Shown here: positions 47,773 through 57,640 of the stretch, in pieces
Numbering within the stretch: position 1 is the first letter of the stretch
Layout: each line of letters begins with the position of its first letter
NCBI RefSeq assembly: GCF_024112395.2
Contig: NZ_CP078013.2
Location: forward strand, 4,712,001 to 4,776,000
Reading direction: 5' to 3'
Source of the DNA: Pseudomonas pergaminensis
GTDB taxonomy: Bacteria > Pseudomonadota > Gammaproteobacteria > Pseudomonadales > Pseudomonadaceae
DNA: 64,000 bases
Made by a program: the position numbers and the translations under genes
The notes under the pieces: generated by a model
The model's database searches: none
What the model was told of the DNA's origin: nothing
The model's input: the letters and a program-made list of their open reading frames with translations, nothing else

Positions 47773-49389
47773 ATGCCGGTGATTGAATCCTTGATCGACA
47801 CCCACAGCGCCCAGTTCGCGCAAAACCGCGAAGCCATGCTGGCGGCCATCGCCCAGCTTCAGCAGTTGGAACACAACCTGCTCGCCAAGGCGCAGGAAGC
47901 CAAGGCCAAGTTCGACAAGCGCGGCCAACTGCTACCCCGCGAGCGCCTCAACCTGCTGCTGGACCCCGGCGCGCCGTTCCTGGAACTGGCCAGCCTGGCC
48001 GGCTACAAGCTGCACGACGACAAGGACGGCAGCGCCGCCGGTGGCGGGTTGATCGCCGGCATCGGCTACGTCAGCGGCGTGCGCATGCTGGTGGTGGCCA
48101 ATAACAGCGCGATCAAGGGCGGTACTATTTCCCCCTCCGGCCTGAAGAAATCCCTGCGCCTGCAACAGATCGCCATGGAGAACAAACTGCCGGTGGTGAC
48201 CCTCGCCGAAAGCGGCGGCGCCAACCTCAACTATGCCGCCGAGATTTTCGTCGAAGGCGCGCGCAGCTTCGCCAACCAGGCGCGCCTGTCAGCCATGGGG
48301 TTGCCGCAGATCACCGTGGTGCATGGCTCGGCCACGGCCGGCGGCGCCTATCAGCCAGGGTTGTCGGATTACGTGGTGGTGGTGCGCGGCCGGGCCAAGC
48401 TGTTTCTCGCCGGCCCGCCGCTGCTTAAAGCCGCGACCGGCGAAGTGGCGACCGATGAAGAACTGGGCGGCGCCGAGATGCACGCACAAACCGCCGGCAC
48501 CGCCGAGTACCTGGCGGAAAATGACGCCGACGGCGTGCGCATCGCCCGCGAGATTGTCAGCCTGCTGCCCTGGAATGATCACCTGCCACCTGCGACCAAG
48601 CGGGCTTATGCAGAGCCGCTGTACCCCATCGAAGACCTGCTGGGCCTGATCCCGGATGACCCGAAAAAACCCTACGACGTCCGCGAGATCCTCGCGCGCC
48701 TGGCCGACGGCTCGCACTTTCTTGAATTCAAGGGCGAGTTCGACGCCCACACTGTCTGCGGCCACCTGCACATCCAGGGGCGCGCGGTCGGTGTGATCGG
48801 CAACAACGGCCCCATCACGCCCAAGGGCGCGAGCAAGGCCGCGCAATTTATCCAGCTGTGCGACCAGAGCCGCACGCCGCTGGTGTTCCTGCACAACACC
48901 ACCGGCTTCATGGTGGGCACCGAATCGGAGCAGCAAGGGGTGATCAAGCACGGCGCGAAGATGATCCAGGCGGTCGCCAATGCGCGAGTGCCTAAACTCA
49001 CGGTGGTGGTGGGCGGCTCCTACGGCGCCGGCAACTACGCGATGTGCGGCCGCGGCCTGGACCCACGCTTCATTTTCGCCTGGCCCAACAGCCGCACGGC
49101 GGTGATGGGCGGTGCCCAGGCGGGCAAGGTGCTGCGCATCGTCACCGAGGCCAAGCAGTTGAAGGACGGCCTGGTGCCAGACCCCAAGGTCCTGGACATG
49201 CTGGAACAGGTCACCGCGCAGAAGCTCGACAGCCAATCCACTGCACTCTACGGCAGTGCGAACCTGTGGGATGACGGGCTGATTGATCCCAGGGATACCC
49301 GCACGTTGCTCGGCTTTTTGCTGGATATCTGCCATGAGGCCGAAGTGCGGGCGTTGCAGCCCAACAGCTTTGGCGTGGCGCGTCTCTAA
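47773..49389 (+). CDS. atuC: Geranyl-CoA carboxylase beta (carboxyltransferase) subunit
   Basis: This carboxyltransferase subunit works with AtuF to carboxylate cis-geranyl-CoA. The 538-residue protein has two crotonase-like halves: ESGGANL and GSATAGGAYQPGLSD in the N-half, FLHNTTGFMVGTESEQQG and GGSYGAGNYAMCGRGLDPRF in the C-half. The length matches the acyl-CoA carboxylase beta family (GCCase/MCCase). Between atuB and atuD, and with no leucine-pathway genes, it is the geranyl rather than the methylcrotonyl enzyme. It is the third gene of the operon. Confidence 0.93.
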   Translation: MPVIESLIDTHSAQFAQNREAMLAAIAQLQQLEHNLLAKAQEAKAKFDKRGQLLPRERLNLLLDPGAPFLELASLAGYKLHDDKDGSAAGGGLIAGIGYVSGVRMLVVANNSAIKGGTISPSGLKKSLRLQQIAMENKLPVVTLAESGGANLNYAAEIFVEGARSFANQARLSAMGLPQITVVHGSATAGGAYQPGLSDYVVVVRGRAKLFLAGPPLLKAATGEVATDEELGGAEMHAQTAGTAEYLAENDADGVRIAREIVSLLPWNDHLPPATKRAYAEPLYPIEDLLGLIPDDPKKPYDVREILARLADGSHFLEFKGEFDAHTVCGHLHIQGRAVGVIGNNGPITPKGASKAAQFIQLCDQSRTPLVFLHNTTGFMVGTESEQQGVIKHGAKMIQAVANARVPKLTVVVGGSYGAGNYAMCGRGLDPRFIFAWPNSRTAVMGGAQAGKVLRIVTEAKQLKDGLVPDPKVLDMLEQVTAQKLDSQSTALYGSANLWDDGLIDPRDTRTLLGFLLDICHEAEVRALQPNSFGVARL

Positions 49390-49434
49390 CGTTCGCCCGA
49401 GACGCCCCGCGTCGCGATAAGGAGCACAATAAAA

Positions 49435-50592
49435 ATGATCTTCACCCAGGAACACCAGGAACTGCGCCGCACCGTCCGCGCCTTCGTCGACCGCGAGATC
49501 AACCCCCATGTTGACGAGTGGGAAAAGGCCGGGCGCTTCCCCATCCACGAGATCTTTCGCAAGGCCGGTGACCTCGGCCTGCTGGGCATATCCAAGCCGG
49601 AGCAATTCGGCGGCATGGGCCTGGACTACAGCTATTCCATCGTCGCCGCCGAAGAGTTCGGCACCATCCGCTGCGGCGGCATTCCCATGTCCATCGGCGT
49701 GCAGACCGACATGTGCACCCCCGCCCTCGCCCGCTTCGGCAACGATGAACTGCGCGACGAATTCCTGCGCCCGGCGATCAGCGGCGAGCAGGTCGGCTGC
49801 ATTGGCGTCTCGGAAACCGGCGCCGGCTCCGACGTGGCCGGGCTCAAGACCCACGCGCGCAAGGACGGCGACGACTACGTGATCAACGGCAGCAAAATGT
49901 GGATCACCAATTCGCCCAGCGCCGACTTCATCTGCCTGCTGGCCAACACCTCCGACGACAAGCCGCACATCAACAAGTCGCTGATCATGGTGCCGATGAA
50001 CACCCCCGGCATCAGTGTCAGCCCGCCCCTGGAAAAGCTCGGCATGCACAGTTCCGAGACCGCCCAGGTGTTCTTCGACGACGTGCGCGTACCGCAGCGC
50101 AACCGCATTGGCCACGAAGGCGCGGGGTTCATGATGCAGATGCTGCAGTTCCAGGAAGAACGCCTGTTTGGCGCGGCCAACATGATCAAGGGCTTGGAAC
50201 ATTGCATCGACAGCACTATCGAGTACTGCAAGGAGCGCCAGACCTTCGGCAAGGCGCTGATCGACAACCAAGTGATTCACTTCCGGCTGGCCGAACTGTC
50301 CACCGAAATCGAATGCCTGCGCGCTCTGGTCTACCAGGCCACCGAGCAATACATCAAAGGCCAGGACGTGACCCGCCTGGCTTCCATGGCCAAGCTCAAG
50401 GCGGGCCGCCTGGGCCGCGAAGTCAGCGACAGTTGCCTGCAATACTGGGGCGGCATGGGCTTCATGTGGGACAACCCGGTGGCCCGCGCCTATCGCGATG
50501 TGCGCCTGGTCTCGATCGGCGGCGGCGCCGACGAAATCATGCTGGGCATCATCTGCAAACTGATGGGCACCTTGCCGGGGAAAAAATCATGA
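49435..50592 (+). CDS. atuD: Citronellyl-CoA dehydrogenase
   Basis: This FAD acyl-CoA dehydrogenase desaturates citronellyl-CoA to geranyl-CoA. The 385-residue protein shows the flavin-binding signature CIGVSETGAGSDVAGLKT (about 122-139) and the C-terminal YWGGMGFMWDNPVARAYRD segment followed by IGGGADEIML. SD AAGGAGC lies about 13 bases before the ATG. The stop overlaps the atuE start (ATGA), so the two are coupled. Substrate identity rests on gene order. Confidence 0.93.
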   Translation: MIFTQEHQELRRTVRAFVDREINPHVDEWEKAGRFPIHEIFRKAGDLGLLGISKPEQFGGMGLDYSYSIVAAEEFGTIRCGGIPMSIGVQTDMCTPALARFGNDELRDEFLRPAISGEQVGCIGVSETGAGSDVAGLKTHARKDGDDYVINGSKMWITNSPSADFICLLANTSDDKPHINKSLIMVPMNTPGISVSPPLEKLGMHSSETAQVFFDDVRVPQRNRIGHEGAGFMMQMLQFQEERLFGAANMIKGLEHCIDSTIEYCKERQTFGKALIDNQVIHFRLAELSTEIECLRALVYQATEQYIKGQDVTRLASMAKLKAGRLGREVSDSCLQYWGGMGFMWDNPVARAYRDVRLVSIGGGADEIMLGIICKLMGTLPGKKS

Positions 50593-51350
50593 ACACCCTG
50601 CTGCTCGAACCGCACAACGGTGTGCTGCACATCACCCTAAACCGCCCGGAATGCCGCAATGCGATGAGCCTGGAAATGGTCAATGAGCTGCGCAGCGTGC
50701 TGGCGCAGCTGGACAGCCAGACGCGGGCCGTGGTGATCAGCGGCGCGGGCGGGCACTTTTGCGCCGGGGCGGACGTGAAAGACCTGGTCACGGCGGGCAA
50801 TCAACTCCAGGCACTGAACCGGGCGTTTGGCACCTTGCTGCAGGCAGTGGAAGCCGTACCGCAAGTGGTGATCGTGGTGCTGCAAGGCGCGGTGCTGGGC
50901 GGCGGTTTTGGCCTGGCGTGCGTGAGCGATATCGCCATCGCCGATCACCAAGCGCAATTCGGCCTGCCGGAAACCAGCCTGGGCTTGTTGCCGGCGCAGA
51001 TTGCCCCGTTTGTGGTCAAGCGAATTGGCCTGACCCAGGCACGCCGCTTGGCACTGACCGCCGCGCGCTTTGATGGCGTAGAGGCCGAGCAACTGGGGGT
51101 CGTGCACTTCACCGAGCGCGATCCGCAGGCGCTGGCAGAACGATTGGATGAAGTGTTGAGCCAGGTACTGAAGTGTGCGCCAGGCGCCAATGCACGGACC
51201 AAAGCGCTGCTGCTCGCGAGTGTGGATGAACCGCTTGAGGCAGTACTGGATCGCGGAGCGCAGTGGTTTGCCGAGGCCGTGAGGAGTGAGGAAGGGATTG
51301 AGGGGACGCAGGCGTTTGTGCAGAAGCGGAAACCGAAGTGGTGCAGATGA
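50589..51350 (+). CDS. atuE: Isohexenylglutaconyl-CoA hydratase
   Basis: This crotonase-fold enzyme hydrates isohexenylglutaconyl-CoA made by AtuCF. The 253-residue protein has the enoyl-CoA hydratase motifs LNRPECRNAMS, GAGGHFCAGADVKDL (oxyanion hole, about residues 52-66) and LGGGFGLACVSDIAIA (about 102-117). The ATG at 50589 overlaps the atuD stop; the longer open frame upstream lies inside atuD and is a shadow. After atuE the operon is interrupted by a REP and a repeat fragment before atuF. Confidence 0.92.
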   Translation: MNTLLLEPHNGVLHITLNRPECRNAMSLEMVNELRSVLAQLDSQTRAVVISGAGGHFCAGADVKDLVTAGNQLQALNRAFGTLLQAVEAVPQVVIVVLQGAVLGGGFGLACVSDIAIADHQAQFGLPETSLGLLPAQIAPFVVKRIGLTQARRLALTAARFDGVEAEQLGVVHFTERDPQALAERLDEVLSQVLKCAPGANARTKALLLASVDEPLEAVLDRGAQWFAEAVRSEEGIEGTQAFVQKRKPKWCR

Positions 51351-51356
51351 CGCCTT

Positions 51357-51380
51357 CGCGGGCAAGCCCGCTCCCACATT
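51357..51380. repeat. Single REP half-element
   Basis: CGCGGGCAAGCCCGCTCCCACA is one unpaired REP just after atuE. The partner copy is missing; a dispersed repeat fragment follows 46 bases downstream. Confidence 0.75.
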
Positions 51381-51426
51381 TGGACCGAGTACGGCACGTA
51401 CAAACCGGTCGGCTCTAAGGCCGCCG

Positions 51427-51550
51427 CGCTTTTGATTTTGATCTTGGGCGCCCCGTCAAACACGCTGGCCGAACGCAGGCTTGAATCCGTGGGTAACCCG
51501 CTGTAAGAGCGGAACCGCCAGCAGCCGTTACCGCAGAAATGGATATGTAC
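51427..51550. repeat. Internally deleted copy of the 60-kb dispersed repeat
   Basis: This fragment shares its left part (TTGATCTTG..GGCGCCCCGT-AAACACGCTGGCCGAACGCAGG) and its right tip (AGAGCGGAACC..CCAGCAGCCGTTACCGCAG, GGATATGTAC) with the right arm at 60735-61016. The roughly 170-base centre that forms the three-way junction is missing. It ends about 15 bases before the atuF ATG. Confidence 0.8.
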
Positions 51551-51565
51551 CCGAGGACCGCAGCA

Positions 51566-53449
<1,884 letters not shown>

Positions 53450-53522
53450 CCCCTAGGCGGAACTACAGGGCCGGGCTACGCTCTATCCCCAACAGAAAGG
53501 GAAGAGAACGGGAACCTGCGCG

Positions 53523-54065
53523 ATGCCCCATTGGCTGATTATTGACCTTGAAGCCACAACGGATGAAGGCGGCTGGCCCGTGACGGAGATGGAAGTCATC
53601 GAGATCGGCGCGAGCCTGGTGAACCGCCAGGGTCGCGAGCTGGATCACTTCCAGCGCTTTGTGCGACCGCTGCGCCGGCCATTGCTGACGCCCTTTTGTC
53701 GCCAACTGACCCACATCACCCAAGCAAACATCGATACCGCCGCGCCGATCACTGAGGTGTGGCCGTTGTTCGAACGCTGGCTGGGCCAGCATCAGGCGCG
53801 CCTGGAAGGTTGGGCCAGCTGGGGTGATTACGATCGAAAGCAGCTGGAGTTGGAGTGGCAGCGTCATGGCCTGGCCAGCGCACTCGCCCAGACACCCCAT
53901 GTGAACCTCAAACAGCGCTTCGCCAAGGCCCGGCGCCTGGACAAGCCCCTTGGGCTCAACGGCGCGCTGCAATTGGCGGGGATGCAGTTCCATGGCCAGC
54001 AACATCGGGCGCTGGAGGATGCACGCAACACCGCGCGCCTGCTGCCGCTGATTCTGCCGGTCTAG
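53523..54065 (+). CDS. DEDDh-type 3'-5' exonuclease
   Basis: This RNase T/ERI-1-like exonuclease has 180 residues. The four metal ligands and general base are visible: IIDLEAT (D and E, about residues 7-9), the HITQANID segment with D, SWGDYDRKQL (D, about 101) and the C-terminal HRALEDARNTARLL (H and D, about 161-166). It resembles KapD/ERI-1 family inhibitors of small-RNA pathways and short-oligo exonucleases more than DnaQ. It stands alone, with SD GGGAA about 9 bases before ATG. The target nucleic acid is unknown. Confidence 0.88.
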   Translation: MPHWLIIDLEATTDEGGWPVTEMEVIEIGASLVNRQGRELDHFQRFVRPLRRPLLTPFCRQLTHITQANIDTAAPITEVWPLFERWLGQHQARLEGWASWGDYDRKQLELEWQRHGLASALAQTPHVNLKQRFAKARRLDKPLGLNGALQLAGMQFHGQQHRALEDARNTARLLPLILPV

Positions 54066-54119
54066 GCAGCTCCCCAAGGCTTGGGCATACTGGCCGACCT
54101 ATTTCCGTAATCTGCATTC

Positions 54120-54208
54120 CCTGTAGACGCCGGCTTGCCGGCGATGAGGCCCGCATGCCGTGCATCGCACAAGCGAATGCCATCGCCGGCAAGCCGGCGC
54201 CTACAGGG
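54120..54208. repeat. REP pair (REPIN)
   Basis: CCTGTAGACGCCGGCTTGCCGGCGATG and its inverted copy CATCGCCGGCAAGCCGGCGCCTACAGG flank about 35 bases, upstream of ppnP. Confidence 0.88.
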
Positions 54209-54245
54209 TGCGTGAAGCCTTTACTCACTTTTCGAGGATTCGCCC

Positions 54246-54530
54246 ATGTTCAAAGTCAACGAGTACTTCGACGGCACCGTCAAGTCGATCGCTTTCGGCA
54301 CCCCAGAAGGTCCGGCGACCATCGGCGTCATGGCCCCCGGCGAATACGAGTTCGGCACCGCCCAGCGTGAAATCATGCACGTGGTGTCCGGTGCCCTGAC
54401 CGTCAAGCTGCCTGACGCCAGCGAGTGGGAAACCTTCGCCGCCGGCAGCCAGTTCAACGTACCGGCCAACAGCAAGTTCCAGCTGAAGGTCGCCGTGGAC
54501 ACCGCTTACCTGTGCGAATACCGCGGCTAA
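54246..54530 (+). CDS. ppnP: Pyrimidine/purine nucleoside phosphorylase
   Basis: PpnP is a small cupin enzyme that phosphorolyses diverse nucleosides. The 94-residue length and the sequence ([62 protein letters not shown]) are those of the DUF1255/PpnP family. SD CGAGGA precedes ATG 54246. A strong bidirectional terminator follows. It stands alone and is not linked to the ureide block, which is 45 kb away. Confidence 0.95.
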   Translation: MFKVNEYFDGTVKSIAFGTPEGPATIGVMAPGEYEFGTAQREIMHVVSGALTVKLPDASEWETFAAGSQFNVPANSKFQLKVAVDTAYLCEYRG

Positions 54531-54545
54531 GGGTCAGCCACAGGC

Positions 54546-54581
54546 AAAAAAAAGCCCGTCTCGCAGGAGACGGGCTTTTTT
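54546..54581. terminator. Bidirectional terminator of ppnP and the MOSC gene
   Basis: An 11-bp perfect stem AAGCCCGTCTC/GAGACGGGCTT with a GCAG tetraloop is flanked by A and T tracts. It serves the convergent ppnP (+) and MOSC (-) genes. Confidence 0.93.
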
Positions 54582-54595
54582 ATGGGCGCGGGAAA

Positions 54596-55402
54596 TTACT
54601 CAAGAATCGTCACCGGCATCCCGACTTCCAGGCGACCCACGCCATCGTTGACCAGGTTTTGGCCGAACATCGCGCCATTTTCAGTCTTGCGGTAGGCCTC
54701 CAGCGTCGCGAAGGGTTCGCGGTCGGCGCTGCGTTCGCCGGTCTGCGGGTCGATGGTGGTGAGGATGCAGCGCGAGCACTGCTTGACCGCTCGAAACTCA
54801 ACATCACCGATGCGCAGGCGTTTCCAGCCGTCCTCGGCAAAAGCTTCGCCGCCTTCGATCACCAGGTTGGGACGAAAACGCAGCATCTCCATGGGGCGGC
54901 CGATGCGTCGCGACAGGTCATCCAGCGAGGCCTGGCCGATCACCAGCAGCGGGTAGCCGTCGGCGAACCCAACTTGATCGTCATCTTTGCCATAACCGGC
55001 TTCGGTGGTGCGGGCGCGTTCGAGGGGGATCTGCACCAGGCGCGTCGGTTTGCCGATAAAGGCACTGACCCAGGCCGCGGCCTCGTCGCCGGCGTCGGGC
55101 ACACGCAAGGTGTCGCGCCAGATGGTCACACCGCGTAATTGAGCGTCGCTACCAGGCAACGCCACGTCCAACGGCGTGTAGCCTGGCGAACTCAGGGTGA
55201 GCCCGCCTTGGCTGTTCCACAGGGCCGAGAGTTGGCTCATCTTGGCCACGGCACGCTGCGTGAGGAAACGCCCGCTGGCCTCATCCACCAGCATCCAGCG
55301 TCGATCGCCGTCCACCCCAAGCTTATCCAGGCCGACCTGCTGCACTATTTCGGCCTTGCCGGACTTCAAGGGGTAACGGTACAACGCGCTGAGACGAAGC
55401 AT
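54596..55402 (-). CDS. MOSC-domain protein, YcbX-like
   Basis: This molybdenum-cofactor-sulfurase C-terminal domain protein has 268 residues. The N-terminal MOSC beta-barrel domain (LSALYRYPLKSGKAE, about 4-18) comes first. The MOSC domain follows (about 115-265) with FRPNLVIEGGEAFAEDGW and the conserved cysteines in VKQCSRCILTTIDPQTG. YcbX-type proteins reduce N-hydroxylated bases and compounds such as 6-hydroxylaminopurine. There is no ferredoxin domain at the C-terminus, unlike E. coli YcbX, so a partner reductase is expected. It shares a terminator with ppnP. Confidence 0.9.
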   Translation of the reverse strand: MLRLSALYRYPLKSGKAEIVQQVGLDKLGVDGDRRWMLVDEASGRFLTQRAVAKMSQLSALWNSQGGLTLSSPGYTPLDVALPGSDAQLRGVTIWRDTLRVPDAGDEAAAWVSAFIGKPTRLVQIPLERARTTEAGYGKDDDQVGFADGYPLLVIGQASLDDLSRRIGRPMEMLRFRPNLVIEGGEAFAEDGWKRLRIGDVEFRAVKQCSRCILTTIDPQTGERSADREPFATLEAYRKTENGAMFGQNLVNDGVGRLEVGMPVTILE

Positions 55403-55441
55403 GGGCCTGCATTCCTGAGGGGCAAAGCCGTCACCCTAAGG

Positions 55442-56377
55442 TCAAGCGGGCACTTCGTCCAGCATCAGACGCTGACGCACTACATCCACCAGCTTGTCGG
55501 GCTGGAATTTGGACAGGAAGTTGTCGCAGCCGACCTTCTTCACCATCGAGTCATTGAAACTGCCCGACAAAGAGGTGTGCAGCACCACATACAGCTTGCG
55601 CAGGCGCGGGTCGTTGCGGATCTCAGTGGTGAGACGGTAGCCGTCCATTTCAGGCATTTCGGCATCGGTGAAGATCATCAGCAGCTTGTCGGTCATCACC
55701 TGGCCACTGTCGGCCCAGGCCTTGAGCATGTTCAGTGCCTTGAGGCCGTCGCTGGCAATGTGCATCTTCACGCCCAGTTGGCCGAGGGTGTCGCGCAATT
55801 GCGAGAGGGCCACGTTGGAGTCATCCACCAGCAGCACTTCACGGCCACGGGCGCGCTCCAGCACCGGGTCTTCGAGTTTCTCGCGGGAGACCTTGGCGTT
55901 GTACGGCACAATTTCAGCCAGGACTTTTTCCACGTCGATGATTTCCACCAGCTGGTCGTCGACCTTGCTGATGGCCGTGAGGTAATGCTGGCGACCGGCA
56001 CTGGCCGGCGGCGGCAGGATGGCTTCCCAGTTCATGTTGACGATGCGGTCAACGCCGCCCACCAAAAACGCCTGCACGGAGCGGTTGTACTCGGTGACGA
56101 TAATGGTGCTGTTGGGGCCCGGCACCAGCGGGCGCATGCCAATCGCCTGGGACAGGTCGATCACCGGCAGGGTCTGGCCACGCAGGTTGACCACGCCGCA
56201 CACGAACGGATGACGTTGCGGCATCAAGGTCAACTTGGGCAGTTGCAGCACTTCCTGCACCTTGAACACGTTGATTGCGAACAACTGGCGCCCGGCCAGG
56301 CGGAACATGAGGATCTCCAGGCGATTCTCACCCACCAGCTGTGTGCGTTGATCTACCGTGTCGAGAATGCCGGCCAT
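55442..56377 (-). CDS. cheV: Chemotaxis coupling protein CheV
   Basis: CheV couples chemoreceptors to CheA through a CheW domain and carries its own receiver domain. The 311-residue protein has the CheW-like part (about 15-165: LEILMFRLAGRQLFAINVFKV, CGVVNLRGQTLPVIDL) and a receiver (about 180-305: VLLVDDSNVALSQLR, TDAEMPEMDGYRL with the phospho-acceptor Asp). ATG 56377 has CAGGAGC 7-8 bases upstream. It lies about 5 kb from the cheW cluster, but a near-perfect FliA promoter upstream ties it to the flagellar regulon. Confidence 0.96.
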   Translation of the reverse strand: MAGILDTVDQRTQLVGENRLEILMFRLAGRQLFAINVFKVQEVLQLPKLTLMPQRHPFVCGVVNLRGQTLPVIDLSQAIGMRPLVPGPNSTIIVTEYNRSVQAFLVGGVDRIVNMNWEAILPPPASAGRQHYLTAISKVDDQLVEIIDVEKVLAEIVPYNAKVSREKLEDPVLERARGREVLLVDDSNVALSQLRDTLGQLGVKMHIASDGLKALNMLKAWADSGQVMTDKLLMIFTDAEMPEMDGYRLTTEIRNDPRLRKLYVVLHTSLSGSFNDSMVKKVGCDNFLSKFQPDKLVDVVRQRLMLDEVPA

Positions 56378-56425
56378 TAAAAGCTCCTGTTGCGCTGAGG
56401 AATTGTGCGGTTCACATAAGCCTGG

Positions 56426-56452
56426 TTATCGGCGGCGAACGCCAGACCTTGA
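56426..56452 (-). promoter_or_regulatory. FliA (sigma-28) promoter of cheV
   Basis: On the minus strand TCAA-N15-GCCGATAA matches the flagellar sigma-28 consensus (TCAA or TAAA, N15, GCCGATAA) exactly. It lies about 50 bases before the cheV ATG. Confidence 0.85.
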
Positions 56453-56479
56453 CCCTGGTAAAATGCCACGTAAATTCAT

Positions 56480-56498
56480 TGATGTCACACTGACATCA
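56480..56498. promoter_or_regulatory. Perfect 19-bp palindrome, candidate operator
   Basis: TGATGTCA-CAC-TGACATCA has perfect 8-bp arms and a 3-base centre. It lies 28 bases upstream of the cheV FliA box and 420 bases before the unknown gene. No regulator is assigned. Confidence 0.5.
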
Positions 56499-56622
56499 TG
56501 GTTTACTGCGCTGGCCACTCCAGATGGCGGTATAGCGACGTTGCGCGACATTCAATTCGAAGCAAGGTTCCGCTATGTAAGGGATTCCCCTAGGCACAAT
56601 CAGGCCCAACCTGATATTCGCA

Positions 56623-56642
56623 ATATCTAATAGCCATTAATG
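56623..56642. promoter_or_regulatory. 20-bp repeat, copy 1, upstream of the unknown gene
   Basis: ATATCTAATAGCCATTAATG matches 17 of 20 bases of the copy at 57453-57472. It lies 275 bases before the unknown gene. It is a candidate shared binding site. Confidence 0.4.
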
Positions 56643-56917
56643 TGACGCCATTCTCAATGCATGAATGGAGTCAGGCTTTTGTTTGCCATCCCAAGCCCTC
56701 GGCCCGCAGGCCTTCCAGACATACAGATGTCGGCCATTGAAGGTGTGCAACTGACCCCGCTCATGAGGGCAGCGCACCGCCGTTGCCGCCACTCTAATAA
56801 GCGTCCTACTGAAAACTCAGAAGCGACCTACAGATCTCAGTCATATTTCAGCGCTACTTTTAAGCCATTCACCCGGTGCGACATCTCATCACCCGACCTT
56901 ATGTTGTGGAGACTTGC

Positions 56918-57367
56918 ATGATGAACAGCGCAAATGAATGGCAGACCACACTTCCCGAGTTTTTGTTGGAAGCGGAAAGGCTACTGGCCAAGTCGGAAGA
57001 GTGCTTGAGCCATTTGCACCTGATTCGCGACGACAGCGACGCCATCGACTGCATGAAGTCCAGCCTGGCCAAACTGGCCGAGAAGGCCGACAGCCTGGCC
57101 CTGCAGGCAATCAGCGAGTTTTCCCGGCATATCCAGTACCTGATCGCCAACGCCGCCAGCCCCATGCAGCTGCATGATCAGGCGCTGGATGCCTTGCATG
57201 CTTGCCTGACTTTATTGGCATGGCAACTGGAACTCATCGACACCCGCACCGGCGAACTGGGTATGGATGAGAGTGAGCAGGCGACATTGATTGCAACGGT
57301 TACGTTGCAGATTCCGCAAAAAGATTTCAGTTATAAACCGCAGCAGCGCTTGCATCATACGTCTTGA
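56918..57367 (+). CDS. Small helical protein of unknown function next to a two-component system
   Basis: The 149-residue protein is predicted almost entirely helical, with no signal peptide or membrane segment, and is acidic and leucine-rich. The layout (LPEFLLEAERLLAKSEECLSH, then DCMKSSLAKLAEKADSLALQ, then two further helices) is reminiscent of a histidine-phosphotransfer four-helix bundle. The position of the phospho-His (HxxKGS) reads D-C-M-K-S-S, so no phospho-acceptor is seen. It may be a degenerate HPt or unrelated. The first of two adjacent ATGs (56918) has GGAGA 6 bases upstream. A NarL-type kinase and regulator follow 273 bases downstream. Confidence 0.65.
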   Translation: MMNSANEWQTTLPEFLLEAERLLAKSEECLSHLHLIRDDSDAIDCMKSSLAKLAEKADSLALQAISEFSRHIQYLIANAASPMQLHDQALDALHACLTLLAWQLELIDTRTGELGMDESEQATLIATVTLQIPQKDFSYKPQQRLHHTS

Positions 57368-57452
57368 GTGAATATCCATGTCGTATTTAAACTGAAGTTG
57401 TCTGAAAACGACCCCACCATTAATCGAGTTGAATTGAGTCGCGCGGGCAAAG

Positions 57453-57472
57453 ATATCAATTAGCCATTAACG
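57453..57472. promoter_or_regulatory. 20-bp repeat, copy 2, upstream of the histidine kinase
   Basis: ATATCAATTAGCCATTAACG is 17/20 identical to the copy at 56623-56642. It lies 168 bases before the kinase start. The 273-base gap (57368-57640) holds nothing else recognised. Confidence 0.4.
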
Positions 57473-57640
57473 GTAATAACGATACAACCTTGCAGAAATA
57501 ATATAACTTCCCCACTTCATGAACTCTGGGAATACCGCCCGGAGCATTTGCGCGGTTATTAATCCTGCAAGGCACGGCACCAGGCGACCAACGGTAACAG
57601 TGGTGGTACTATGCCCCGCTCGAAGTGACTCAACTTCATC

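Larger units (their letters stand above)
56378..56917. other. Long divergent gap between cheV and an unknown gene
   Basis: The gap spans 540 bases. No credible gene is present (the 86-codon frame at 56661-56921 has no support). It contains the FliA promoter of cheV, a 19-bp palindrome and one copy of a 20-bp direct repeat. The remainder, from about 56645 on, holds nothing recognised. Confidence 0.6.
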
